This document shows, piece after piece, positions 1-9,639 of a DNA stretch of 64,000 nucleotides (the stretch's first letter is position 1; each line of letters begins with the position of its first letter). Below the pieces are notes generated by a model. That model worked only from the letters and a program-made list of their open reading frames with translations. It ran no database searches and was not told the DNA's origin. Position numbers and translations under genes: made by a program. This DNA comes from a gamma proteobacterium symbiont of Taylorina sp. (GTDB lineage: Bacteria > Pseudomonadota > Gammaproteobacteria > GRL18), in the NCBI GenBank assembly GCA_025655455.1, contig JAHXIV010000007.1, forward strand, positions 124,001 to 188,000. Direction: 5' to 3'.

Positions 1-2348
1 GCCAGGCCTTTTAATTTTTGTAATAATTTAAGTTCCTGTTGTTTAATCACCAGATCATTTGCTTGAAATTGATCACCATAAAACAAGCCGATGGGTTTCT
101 TTTTAACCATAATGGGTAAAATAATAAAACTCTTCGCCTCAATAATCTGCTGATACCAGGCGGGAATTTTCTTAATAATTTTTTCATCGCTTGAATCTGA
201 AATACAAATATCAATACCTTTATCCAAAGCTAAATGAAAAACATCTAACTTATGTTTTAAAGGAAATTTAAATTGAGAGAGGAATGCATTATTAATCCCA
301 TAGCCAAATTTGGCTTCCATTATTTTCTTGCTGTTATTTACCATGCAGACGGCAGCATGATCAAATTTAAAGGCTCTTTGCATGACCTCCATACAGAGTC
401 TGAAAATATCTGTGACGCTATAGCTCTCTTCTAACAGTGCGCTGATATCCTCAATGCCGGCATTAAGGATGCTTATAGGATCATTACCCACCTCTTCTAC
501 AATAATTTGAATGTTTTTATCGTCAGGCTTTATCAGTATGGTTTGTTCTGCTCCCATGATGACCGTTTTGTCGGCAGTTTCCTCATCTTCCTGATTAAGA
601 CCTTCAATAATAGAGGATTTGGACATATTAATATTTAATATTGAATTGAGTTCATTTAAATCATCTTTTGCCTGATCAGCCAATCCTGTGAGATCGCTGT
701 CTTTTAATTTAAGTTGTGGTGTGTACTCCCGCCATAGTTTAACTGATTGTTTTCTCCAGTCAGAACCGCTGCTGTTTTCAATCAGAGAGGTGAGTTCATT
801 GGAGAGACTGGTTATGGCATGCATTTTTTCTTCATTATTCAATTGCATGCGTTTATTATTGGCCTTGGCATTATAGGGATTGATGGTATTAACAATATAA
901 TAGGGCAACTCCCATTCTTTGGCTATTGCTACGCCTAAACGACTATAGGTGACTCCCAGGACCTGAATAGCGGCATTTTCTTCATTTGATTTTTTATCAG
1001 CAACCAACTGTTCAATTTCTAATGATTCTTCATTGAAATAGAAAATACTGAGTAGTTTTCCAAGATTATGAAAAATACCGCTGAGAAAAACCTCTTCTTT
1101 ATTTTGCAGCTCTATTTTATCTGCCAGGTTTTTTGCAAAAACACCACTATATAAGCAGGAAACGACCTGATCTTTTAACTGTTTTGCCTGTGCTTTATCG
1201 TGCAGGTGGTCAATGAGAATTAAACTGACAGCAATGGAACGAATTGCATCAAAGCCCAGCATCATGACTGCACGGGATATGGTTTTAACTTCACCACCGC
1301 TGCGACGATAATATGCAGAATTAACAATCTTAAGAATTTTATTGGTTAAGGCAAAATCTTCAACAATGGCTCCTGCCAGCTCATTAAATCCCTTTTCATC
1401 TTCATCAACAATTTTATTAATTTTAAACAACGATTCTGACAGTGCAGGAAAATCTTTTTTTCGCTTCATTCGCCTGAGCAAAAACTCAACAGTGACATCC
1501 TGGTTTTTACTGGACTGATTAATAGAACTGGACTGGGTCTCCAGATAGTCATCAATTGCTGTATTAAATTCTGTTGTACTCTGGTAACGATTCGCTAATT
1601 TTTTATCAATTGCCTTTAAAATAATACTTTCAAATTTATCATCAATATCAGTATTAAATTTTGAGGGGACAGCCAGTGATTCATGCAGTACTTTTTTTAT
1701 AATCAGCTTAATACTGTTAGCTTTAAATGCAGATTGTCCGGTCAGCATTTCATAGAGAATAATTCCCATCGCATAAGAGTCATTACTGGCACTAAGAGAT
1801 TGTTCACGAATATATTCAGGGGGCATATATCGCGGGGTACCAAAAAAGCCATCCGTTTTGGTTTTTTGACCTGAAAGTATACGGGCAATACCAAAGTCCA
1901 TTATTTTGGCCACATTTTCATCATTAATGAGAATGTTATCAGGTTTTAAATCACAATGAATGATATTTTGCTCGTTTGCATGACTGATAGCTTCAATGGC
2001 GGGTTTTAATAATCCCAGAGCATTACTAACCGACATCATTCCCTGCTGCTTCATTATGTCAGTGAGTAATTGCCCACTAACATACTCAAACACAAGATAG
2101 GGATTTTGCTGTTCATCTTCCCCTGCTTCATAAATTGAAACGATATTAGGATGGATCATCTTGGAAATAGTACGAGCTTCTTTAAGCAGCAGTTCTTTGG
2201 TGTCAACAACATTGCTCAGGTTTTTTATATGCAGGGTTTTAATGGCAACATTTCTTTGCAATACAGGATCGATGGCAAGATGGACAACACCTTGTGTTCC
2301 CTTACCCAACTCCCTTATCAGGTTAAAGCGTCCTATTTTTTTAGCCAC
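1..2348 (-). CDS. Ser/Thr protein kinase - HDOD - GAF signalling protein (C-terminus off window)
   Basis: Read on the minus strand from a GTG start (codons TAA and TAG lie in frame just upstream) and open to the window edge, over 780 residues. The N-terminal third is a Hanks-type kinase: glycine loop LGKGTQGVV, VAIK lysine near residue 37, catalytic HCDLKPDN, DFG, and MPPE in the activation segment. HRD is HCD, so the arginine linked to activation-loop control is absent. The middle third reads as an HDOD domain (SAYYRRSGGEVKTISRAVMM, then IFHNLGKLL). The C-terminal part looks like a GAF domain. Likely a cytoplasmic kinase coupling a small-molecule or redox signal to phosphorylation; targets cannot be read. 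Divergent from the cupin-Rof gene. Confidence 0.85.
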   Translation of the reverse strand, partial: MAKKIGRFNLIRELGKGTQGVVHLAIDPVLQRNVAIKTLHIKNLSNVVDTKELLLKEARTISKMIHPNIVSIYEAGEDEQQNPYLVFEYVSGQLLTDIMKQQGMMSVSNALGLLKPAIEAISHANEQNIIHCDLKPDNILINDENVAKIMDFGIARILSGQKTKTDGFFGTPRYMPPEYIREQSLSASNDSYAMGIILYEMLTGQSAFKANSIKLIIKKVLHESLAVPSKFNTDIDDKFESIILKAIDKKLANRYQSTTEFNTAIDDYLETQSSSINQSSKNQDVTVEFLLRRMKRKKDFPALSESLFKINKIVDEDEKGFNELAGAIVEDFALTNKILKIVNSAYYRRSGGEVKTISRAVMMLGFDAIRSIAVSLILIDHLHDKAQAKQLKDQVVSCLYSGVFAKNLADKIELQNKEEVFLSGIFHNLGKLLSIFYFNEESLEIEQLVADKKSNEENAAIQVLGVTYSRLGVAIAKEWELPYYIVNTINPYNAKANNKRMQLNNEEKMHAITSLSNELTSLIENSSGSDWRKQSVKLWREYTPQLKLKDSDLTGLADQAKDDLNELNSILNINMSKSSIIEGLNQEDEETADKTVIMGAEQTILIKPDDKNIQIIVEEVGNDPISILNAGIEDISALLEESYSVTDIFRLCMEVMQRAFKFDHAAVCMVNNSKKIMEAKFGYGINNAFLSQFKFPLKHKLDVFHLALDKGIDICISDSSDEKIIKKIPAWYQQIIEAKSFIILPIMVKKKPIGLFYGDQFQANDLVIKQQELKLLQKLKGL

Positions 2349-2456
2349 TATCTATTACTCAAATTCCATGACAGATAGAGTATCTATTAGGATCCATACT
2401 CCACCTTATTCCTGTCCTGTGTTAAACTCAAATATTATTATATTAAAAAAAACAAC

Positions 2457-3071
2457 ATGTCGTATATTACTCAATTCAATGCTAATGCGCAATTTTCCAC
2501 AACTGAACGTTGTGATATTAATGAGTTATTGAATAGTCCACTGGACAGTGATTGCTCCATTGCTCAGGCATCTGTTGCGCCCGGTATTGTAACACAACTT
2601 CATGCTGTCAAAAATACTATTGAACGCTATGTTATCCTTGCAGGGGAAGGACGGGTTTTTATTAATGATCAGCCGCCTGAAATAGTTAAAAAATTTGATG
2701 TCATCTGTATACCTGAAAATGTGCCTCAAAAAATTGAAAATACGAGCCAGACAGAGCTGATTTTTTTATGTATTTGTACTCCCCGTTTTGAGCAAAAAAA
2801 TTATCAAAACCTTGAAGTTTACCAAAGCATCTCCTGCGCCATGCATAGTGAGTTGGAACTTGCTATTATGCATGGCAATATTTTAAATATCCAATTGAAA
2901 ACTTTGACAAACGAACAATCATCCAGCAAGGATAAAGTAATACCGTATGATATTATCAGCAGAAAAGGGGAAGGAGAATTTTTACTGGCTTTCAATCAGG
3001 CAGATAAGGCAATAGAAGTACGCCTTGATCAGATTAAATATTTTGAAATTATTCGGAAACAGGGCTCTTGA
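2457..3071 (+). CDS. Cupin domain fused to a Rof-like (Rho-binding antiterminator) domain
   Basis: 204 residues. Residues about 35-110 are a single cupin barrel (GIVTQLHAV, YVILAGEGRVFI, IPENVPQKIENT); only one of the usual motif-1 histidines remains and the motif-2 histidine is Gln, so metal binding is doubtful. Residues about 121-199 follow the Rof/YaeO pattern: YQSISC, LELAIMHGNILNIQLKT, DIISRKGEGEFLL, then EVRLDQIKYFE. E. coli Rof is a free-standing protein of about 84 residues that binds Rho and inhibits termination. I infer a ligand-sensing cupin attached to a Rho inhibitor. No clear ribosome-binding site precedes the ATG. Divergent from the kinase gene. Confidence 0.75.
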   Translation: MSYITQFNANAQFSTTERCDINELLNSPLDSDCSIAQASVAPGIVTQLHAVKNTIERYVILAGEGRVFINDQPPEIVKKFDVICIPENVPQKIENTSQTELIFLCICTPRFEQKNYQNLEVYQSISCAMHSELELAIMHGNILNIQLKTLTNEQSSSKDKVIPYDIISRKGEGEFLLAFNQADKAIEVRLDQIKYFEIIRKQGS

Positions 3072-3085
3072 GTAACAAAAAATCA

Positions 3086-3132
3086 GCACAAATGATTTTA
3101 AGTCATTTTTATGTTACTTAAATCATTCGTGC
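3086..3132. terminator. Hairpin downstream of the cupin-Rof gene
   Basis: Arms 3086-3103 and 3116-3132 (ACTTAAATCATTCGTGC on the right) pair over about 17 bases with one mismatch and one bulge. A T-run follows within GCCAATTTTTTTGGC. This fits a factor-independent terminator for the upstream gene, although the T-run begins a few bases after the stem. Confidence 0.45.
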
Positions 3133-3175
3133 CAATTTTTTTGGCTGTGGGCACTTCTAAGTAACTTAAATTTTT

Positions 3176-3231
3176 CCAGCATCATTATGTAGTTGTTATG
3201 TTGCTACAAATGATGCTGGCTGAAGGCTCTT
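3176..3231 (+). repeat. Palindromic dispersed repeat copy (tail CTGAAGGCTCTT)
   Basis: CCAGCATCATTATGTAG (3176-3192) pairs with CTACAAATGATGCTGG (3204-3219). It is followed by GCTGAAGGCTCTTG, the tail shared with the other repeat copies in this window. The stem sequence differs from the copies at 30.7, 48.5 and 62.7 kb. Confidence 0.5.
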
Positions 3232-3290
3232 GAAGTTTTATTAAATAGTACTAAAATTAACTTAGTTGTAGTTAGAGGTGGTATTTAAGT

Positions 3291-4259
3291 ATGGTAATCG
3301 TCCAATTAATAAAAATCACTCCAATTATGGTGTTCTGTCTTATTGTTTCCAACTCTTATGTGAGTGCCTCGACTGAAACTGGTTTCAACAAAGAACCTGT
3401 CTATCCAATTCCTGACATTAAAATTAATAATCCGGCTGAAGTTAAACTAGGGCGGAAATTATTTCATGATGTACGTCTCTCTGCGAACAATACTTTTTCC
3501 TGTGCATCCTGTCATTTGCTGGCAAATATGGGAGTTGACAGTCTTCCTGTAGCGATAGGGATTAATGGGCTGAAAGGAGTACGCAATACGCCGACTGTTT
3601 ATAATAGTAGTTTATCGTTTAGACAATTTTGGGATGGCCGTGTAAAAACTCTGGAAGAACAGGCCAGAGGTCCGATTAACAATCCGGTCGAAATGGCTTC
3701 CAACTGGCAGGAAGTGCTCACAAAATTAGGCAAAGATCCCTGGTATCAACAACAATTTAGGATAATTTATCCTGCTGGTCTGACAGCAGCAAATATTACA
3801 AAAGCCATTGCGGTGTTTGAACGAACTCTGCTTACCCCTGACAGCCCATTTGATCAATATCTTAAAGGCGATAATAGTGCAATTAATGCAGAAACCAGAG
3901 AAGGTTATTATTTATTTAAATCTTATGGTTGTGCCTCTTGTCATCAGGGCGTTTTACTGGGTGGAAATATGTATGAGAAGCTGGGTGTTGTAAAAAAATA
4001 TTATACATCTGAGCGTAATGATTCTGACTATGGGCGTTTTGAACAAAGCGGCATCAATGAACACAAGCATGAATTTAAAGTGCCGGGCTTAAGAAATGTG
4101 GCACTTACTGCACCTTACCTCCATAATGGTTCTGTTCCCACTTTGGAAGATGCCATTATTATTATGGGTAAATATCAGCTAGGACGACATATTCCTGAGC
4201 AGGATGTGAAGAAAATCATATTATTTTTAAAGTCATTAACAGGGAAAATAAAACCTTAG
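3291..4259 (+). CDS. Di-haem cytochrome c peroxidase family protein (MauG/CcpA type)
   Basis: 322 residues with an N-terminal signal peptide (hydrophobic to about residue 26), so periplasmic. Two CASCH haem c motifs lie at residues 71-75 and 214-218, in the spacing of bacterial di-haem peroxidases, with family signatures LGRKLFHDVRLS and GVRNTPTVYN. Enzymes of this family reduce H2O2 with electrons from c-type cytochromes, or carry out MauG-like oxidations. An AGAGGTGG ribosome-binding site lies about 12 bases before the ATG. The stop is followed after one base by the ATG of a membrane sensor kinase, so the two are probably co-transcribed. Confidence 0.9.
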   Translation: MVIVQLIKITPIMVFCLIVSNSYVSASTETGFNKEPVYPIPDIKINNPAEVKLGRKLFHDVRLSANNTFSCASCHLLANMGVDSLPVAIGINGLKGVRNTPTVYNSSLSFRQFWDGRVKTLEEQARGPINNPVEMASNWQEVLTKLGKDPWYQQQFRIIYPAGLTAANITKAIAVFERTLLTPDSPFDQYLKGDNSAINAETREGYYLFKSYGCASCHQGVLLGGNMYEKLGVVKKYYTSERNDSDYGRFEQSGINEHKHEFKVPGLRNVALTAPYLHNGSVPTLEDAIIIMGKYQLGRHIPEQDVKKIILFLKSLTGKIKP

Positions 4260-4260
4260 A

Positions 4261-7164
4261 ATGAAGCAAAATAATATAGAAAGAAGGCTGCCATTTTATT
4301 ACTGGCTTGTTATTTTGACCTGTATTGCTCTGGTATTTTTCTTTTTTATTCAATCACAAAGTAATAATAATAGTGAGTTAAAAAAAATTAGTTCAGGTAT
4401 TACAGAATTAATTAATTTAAACTCACAGCTGAGTGATGCATTGGTGCAGAATTATTCCGGACTGATCAACCACTATGATGAACTGGTTGATAGTTTTGAT
4501 CTGCTGGAAAGAAAAAGTGGGGAGTTTATTTATAATACAAAGTTGTTAAACTACACTGAATTAGAATTATTGTGGCAGGACTATCAGCAAGCCTTAAGCA
4601 GTAAACAGCAATCCCTTGAACATTATAAATCACATTATGCCATATTAAAAAATTCTCAGGCATATTTTTTCCTTGTGAGTTATCAACTGGAAGCATATAT
4701 AACAAAAATACCTGATAGGACTGATCTTGAAATAATTTTTCACTTTATCAATCATGTCAATAAAGCCATTATATTTCATCTGAAAATAAACCCGGAAAAT
4801 ATTATTAAGGTTGAGCAGTTGTCAAAGCAATTTCCTCAAGATGCTGAGATAAGCATATTATTGGAAAATCTGTTTACCCACACTAATATTATTATGGCCT
4901 TACAAGCTGAAGTGAATGAGATGATATCTCTGACTCATAGGACTAAAACCAAAGAGTTGCTTGATGAAATATTTCAACAATACCTGCGTATCTATGAACA
5001 GGAGGATCAAAAAGCAGTCTATTATAAAATGGCGATGTTAATCGTTGCAATATTTCTTGCCTTAGCCATTTTATTCTCCTTTTACCGGCAAAATAAAATT
5101 CTTAATAAACTCAGTGATACCATTGATGCACTGGACTTTCAACAATTTGCACTCAACCAGCATGCTATTGTCAGTGAAACAGATGTCAGGGGCGATATTA
5201 CTTATGTCAATGACAAATTTTGTAAAATTTCCGGTTATTCAGAACAAGAACTTATTGGAAAAAATCATCGTATTATTAAATCAGATGAGCACTCAGATAG
5301 TATCTTTAAAAATCTCTGGCGAACAATTGCCAATGGAAGGGTCTGGCATGGACAAGTCAAAAACCGGGCAAAAAATGGTCGTTATTATTGGGTCAATGCC
5401 ACCATTGTTCCCTTTCTTAATAAAAAAGGAAAACCATTCAGATATATCTCTATACGAACGGATATTACACAACAAAAAGATAATGAAGCACAATTAGCAG
5501 AAAAAAATCAGTTTATGCTTGAAGATATCAGCATACGTAAAGAAACAGAACAGGCATTGCAGCTGGCCAGGCAAAAAGCAGAAGAACATAGTCGGCAGAA
5601 GAGTGATTTTCTATCTAATATGAGCCATGAATTACGCACCCCTATGAATGCAATTATCGGCTTAAGTTATCTGACTTTAGAGACAGATCTGAATGAGCTA
5701 CAGCATAATTATATAGAAAAAATCTATTCATCATCAAAAGTGCTGCTGGATTTAATTAATGATATTCTGGATGTATCAAAAATTGAAGCTGGTAAGTTAA
5801 ATATTGAAAAAGTAGAATTTAAAATAGAAACCATTATTAAACAGTTATTTCATGTTACACAAATCAAGGCTGTAGAAAAAGATCTGACTCTTCATTACTA
5901 TTTATGCCCGGCTATTCCTAAAGTATTAATTGGTGATTCATTGCGGATCACTCAGGTACTGACCAATCTGATTTATAATGCCATCAAATTTACACCGTCG
6001 GGTCATATTATGGTTAATATTACTCAACTTGAACAGACTCAATCGGATACAAATCCAGAGCAAATCTATTTAAAATTTGAAGTATGTGATACAGGTATTG
6101 GCCTTAGCCGGAAACAGCAGGAAAAATTATTTTCGGCATTTACACAGGCAGATACTTCAACCACAAGAGAATATGGTGGAACAGGATTAGGTTTAAGTAT
6201 TAGTAAAAATCTAGTGACATTAATGCAGGGTGAAATTGGTGTATTCAGCAAAAAAGGAGAAGGCAGTCAGTTTTATTTTACTCTACCCCTAATTCTCACA
6301 GATGCAAAGTCCAGTGCAAATGAAATCAGTCCTGAAGGGCAATATTTAAAAAATATTTTTATTATTGATGATTCAAAGATACATAATCAACTGATACAAA
6401 GGATGCTTGAGACTCTGGGGATTCAATATCAATCATTTGATCGTTCTATTAGTACCGCTAATCTTGCTCAGATTATTTCTGATAAGACAGAAATAATCTG
6501 TATAATAAACAGCCATACTCTGCTTGATAACGCAAAATTGTTATTACAATTAAAACAACTGCATGAAAATAAAGTCCCCTTCTCATTGATCCTGACTGCT
6601 TATGATATTACTCGTATCAACTTACCTGAACTGGCTTATCAATCGGTTGTTGTTTTAGATGACCCCTTATTACCTTCCTCTTTTATAAAATCTTTGCTGC
6701 AAAAACAAAGTTCTGCTAAGGATGAACTGGCCAAGAAAGATAAAGTGAGTAAGAAAAGGGTGAAGGCTGATTTTAATCAGGCTCAGATTTTATTAGTAGA
6801 GGATAACAAGGTTAATCAAATGGTAGCCAGCGCTTTATTGAAACGATTTAATCTGGATATCAGCATTGCCAATAACGGGCAGGAGGCCGTTGAGCTATTT
6901 GCTTCTCAGTCCAGAGATAATAAACACTATCAGATAATCTTTATGGATATTCAAATGCCCGTTATGGATGGTATTGAAGCCACAAAAGCCATACGTCAGG
7001 ATCAAGTGAATCATGGTAATAATATTCCTATTGTTGCCTTAACTGCGCATGCACTGGCAGAAGAAAGAGAACGTTGTGTTAGTGCCGGAATGAATGCACA
7101 TCTGACCAAACCAATTGATCCGGATGCTTTGCTGTCTGCACTGACGCAATATCTAGATCATTAG
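4261..7164 (+). CDS. Hybrid sensor histidine kinase (DAHL - PAS - HisKA - HATPase - REC - REC)
   Basis: 967 residues. A membrane segment at about 13-31 and another near 258-276 flank a helical periplasmic region resembling the DAHL domain (KSHYAILKNSQAYF). A PAS/PAC domain follows (about 290-405), then HisKA with SHELRTPMN (His about 456), HATPase_c (N-box NLIYNAIKF, DTGIGLS, GGTGLGLS), a degenerate receiver (IFIIDDSKIHNQ, where the Asp acceptor site reads as Asn), and an intact receiver (LLVEDNKVNQ, phospho-acceptor Asp896 in MDIQMPVMDG). No output domain, so it must signal to a partner. Its position one base after the peroxidase gene suggests it senses oxidant or redox state in the periplasm. 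Confidence 0.9.
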   Translation: MKQNNIERRLPFYYWLVILTCIALVFFFFIQSQSNNNSELKKISSGITELINLNSQLSDALVQNYSGLINHYDELVDSFDLLERKSGEFIYNTKLLNYTELELLWQDYQQALSSKQQSLEHYKSHYAILKNSQAYFFLVSYQLEAYITKIPDRTDLEIIFHFINHVNKAIIFHLKINPENIIKVEQLSKQFPQDAEISILLENLFTHTNIIMALQAEVNEMISLTHRTKTKELLDEIFQQYLRIYEQEDQKAVYYKMAMLIVAIFLALAILFSFYRQNKILNKLSDTIDALDFQQFALNQHAIVSETDVRGDITYVNDKFCKISGYSEQELIGKNHRIIKSDEHSDSIFKNLWRTIANGRVWHGQVKNRAKNGRYYWVNATIVPFLNKKGKPFRYISIRTDITQQKDNEAQLAEKNQFMLEDISIRKETEQALQLARQKAEEHSRQKSDFLSNMSHELRTPMNAIIGLSYLTLETDLNELQHNYIEKIYSSSKVLLDLINDILDVSKIEAGKLNIEKVEFKIETIIKQLFHVTQIKAVEKDLTLHYYLCPAIPKVLIGDSLRITQVLTNLIYNAIKFTPSGHIMVNITQLEQTQSDTNPEQIYLKFEVCDTGIGLSRKQQEKLFSAFTQADTSTTREYGGTGLGLSISKNLVTLMQGEIGVFSKKGEGSQFYFTLPLILTDAKSSANEISPEGQYLKNIFIIDDSKIHNQLIQRMLETLGIQYQSFDRSISTANLAQIISDKTEIICIINSHTLLDNAKLLLQLKQLHENKVPFSLILTAYDITRINLPELAYQSVVVLDDPLLPSSFIKSLLQKQSSAKDELAKKDKVSKKRVKADFNQAQILLVEDNKVNQMVASALLKRFNLDISIANNGQEAVELFASQSRDNKHYQIIFMDIQMPVMDGIEATKAIRQDQVNHGNNIPIVALTAHALAEERERCVSAGMNAHLTKPIDPDALLSALTQYLDH

Positions 7165-7182
7165 TGTCTAAAACTGTAGTAT

Positions 7183-9552
7183 CTAAAATAAGTCATATTG
7201 TACATTGAGTATTTTTTGTAAAGAGGTTCCTTTAACCATTAAAATAGCATCGACTACGGGCGCAATTTGTTTTTCTATATAATGCTCATAGTTCAGTGCC
7301 TGTTTATTGTATTCAATTGGTTCAGGACCATTATAGGTGATAACGTATTCTATCCAGCCTCCATATTGGTATCGCTCCAGTGGATGACCACATTCTTTGG
7401 CATAAATTTCAGATTTAATTGCAGCCTGTGCATGGGGGGGAATATTTTTCTTATAATCAGATAATTTTTGTCTGAGTCTTTTTCTATAAATCAGTTGTTC
7501 ATCATATTGTCCTGATCTTAAATTGCTGACAATCTCTATTAGATATTCCTCATAGGCTACGTCATTAAATATCCTCTGATATATTTCTTTTTGCACCTCA
7601 CGTGATAATTGTGTCCAGTCGCTTCTTATGCTTTCCAGACCTTTGAAAATAATTTCAAAATTCTTTTTTCCATCTTTTGCTTGTTTATGAAGTATACCAG
7701 CATAACGTTTTTTGCTGCCTTTATCTGAACCGCGGATGGTCGGCATAAAAAAACGTTTAAAATGAGTTTCATATTCCATTTCAAGAGCAGATGTTATTTG
7801 GTATTTTTCAACTAGCTGGTGCTGCCAGTATTGATTCACTTTTTCCACCAGCTGCAGGCCAATTTTATCAGCAATATTTTGTTCTTTTGCATCACATAAT
7901 GACACAAAAATGGAGTCGGTATCACCATAAATAACATCATAACCTTCTTCTTCAATCAAAGCAGCAGACTGCTTCATGATTTCATGTCCTCTCAGAGTGA
8001 TTGAACTGGTTAATCGTGCATCATGTACACGGCAGCCTGAAGTGCCCAATACACCATAAAATGAGTTCATAATGATCTTGATGGCCTGTGATAAAGTTTT
8101 ATTCTTTTGCTGTTTTGCCCTGTCTCTGGCCTGCCATAAAGATTGAATGATTTCAGGTAAAATAAATTCATTGCGTGAAAAGCTTACCCCGTTAAAACCT
8201 GCTATACAGTCTTTTTTGTCCAGCTTTTCGGCTTGAATCCGTGCATAAGGATCAACACAAAAAGTACGAATTATTGAGGGATACAAGCTCTTATAGTCAA
8301 GTACCAGAACGCTGTCATACAAGCCGGGTTTAGAACTCATTACATAACCACCGGGAGCAGATAAGGTTTCACTTCTATCATTAATATCTGGGGCAACAAA
8401 ACCTTTGCGGTGCAGCAGGGGTAAATAGAGATTATCAAAAGCAGCTACAGAGCCACCGTTTCTGTCCATCTCAAGTCCGGTTAGCCTTGCACGCTCAATG
8501 GCAAAGGTAATTAAATCTGCCTGTTCAAAAATGTCCAGGACTAATTGGCAGTCTTCAAGATTGTAAGCAGCCAAAGCCTGTTTGTCTGCAAAAAAAAGGC
8601 GTTGAATTTCTTTTGCCTTGTGTAAGGGGTCATTATTTTTTTTCGTGTCAATCAACTTTCCCCGTCCCAGCAGTTCACGAGCTACTGACTCCAGTGAAAA
8701 GCTGGGAAAATTCAAGGTAGCATTCTTTAGTGTATCAATACCATCCAATACAACTCGGCCGGGGATGAGTAAAAAGAAATGCTCCTGCTCTGTGCGTGCT
8801 TTTCGCCATACCGGCAGACTTTCTGATCGTCCAATGGCCAGGGATATTTTCAGGCTGTCTGCTTTTCTTTGTAAAAAACGAAAGTCAAAATTAATGATAT
8901 TCCAGCCGATAATAATATCTGCATCCTTGTCAAGCAGGAGATCGATAAAACGCAGCATTAATGTTTTCTCATGTTTGAAATATTCAATCTCCTGAGTATT
9001 TTTAAACTCCTCCTTATCGTCTATCATTAAGGTAATGTGCCATTGTTGACAGAGTAATGAAATAGAATAGAGTGCCTGACTGTTATAATCAGTTTCAATA
9101 TCCAATGACATTATTTTTAATTGAGGCTTATATCTCTCAGTACAGGGATGCGTTTTTATTTTTGCATTGATGATGAGCAGTTCAAAAGAGTGTTTCTCCT
9201 GCCTGATTGGCGGATGATTATCAGCAGTTTCAATAGTGACCGGTCCGGTCAAAAATCGTTCAGTTAAAAAACGCTCTACCGGCCTGATATCGGCTTCATA
9301 ATGTTTTATATTTGCCTGTTGTAATAATTCTCTTGCCTGATATAAAACCTGCTGCGAGTTAAAATAAACACCTGATACCGGCTGATGATCAAAGTCTTTT
9401 AATTGTAATGGTTTTATTGTTATGCCCATAAAACAGGCGAGTAGTTGTATAACCTGTGGAGAGTCCGCCTGTTGGATAAAAAAAATAGCCTGCTGGTTTT
9501 CAATAAGAACATGTACCGGGCCATCATGACTTGAGAACCATAAATCCAGCAC
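7183..9552 (-). CDS. polB: DNA polymerase II (family B)
   Basis: 789 residues from the first usable start (GTG), close to E. coli Pol II (783). Exonuclease motif LDIETD, polymerase motif A LDYKSLYPSIIRTF, motif B KIIMNSFYGVLG and motif C YGDTDSIFV are intact, as are MPTIRG and GSKKRYAG. It is a repair and translesion polymerase with proofreading. The start is odd. The reading frame continues upstream into residues AFLLTRQWRDTARG, which match the Pol II N-terminus, back to the TAG at 9640-9642, with no ATG, GTG or TTG in that stretch, so the real N-terminus lies upstream of 9552 (see findings). Convergent with the hybrid kinase gene. Confidence 0.95.
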   Translation of the reverse strand: MLDLWFSSHDGPVHVLIENQQAIFFIQQADSPQVIQLLACFMGITIKPLQLKDFDHQPVSGVYFNSQQVLYQARELLQQANIKHYEADIRPVERFLTERFLTGPVTIETADNHPPIRQEKHSFELLIINAKIKTHPCTERYKPQLKIMSLDIETDYNSQALYSISLLCQQWHITLMIDDKEEFKNTQEIEYFKHEKTLMLRFIDLLLDKDADIIIGWNIINFDFRFLQRKADSLKISLAIGRSESLPVWRKARTEQEHFFLLIPGRVVLDGIDTLKNATLNFPSFSLESVARELLGRGKLIDTKKNNDPLHKAKEIQRLFFADKQALAAYNLEDCQLVLDIFEQADLITFAIERARLTGLEMDRNGGSVAAFDNLYLPLLHRKGFVAPDINDRSETLSAPGGYVMSSKPGLYDSVLVLDYKSLYPSIIRTFCVDPYARIQAEKLDKKDCIAGFNGVSFSRNEFILPEIIQSLWQARDRAKQQKNKTLSQAIKIIMNSFYGVLGTSGCRVHDARLTSSITLRGHEIMKQSAALIEEEGYDVIYGDTDSIFVSLCDAKEQNIADKIGLQLVEKVNQYWQHQLVEKYQITSALEMEYETHFKRFFMPTIRGSDKGSKKRYAGILHKQAKDGKKNFEIIFKGLESIRSDWTQLSREVQKEIYQRIFNDVAYEEYLIEIVSNLRSGQYDEQLIYRKRLRQKLSDYKKNIPPHAQAAIKSEIYAKECGHPLERYQYGGWIEYVITYNGPEPIEYNKQALNYEHYIEKQIAPVVDAILMVKGTSLQKILNVQYDLF

Positions 9553-9639
9553 AATACCTCTGGCAGTATCACGCCATTGGCGAGTTAATAGAAAAGCATC
9601 TGTTGCATGGTTAATAGAATTATTTTGGATCGGTTTAAT

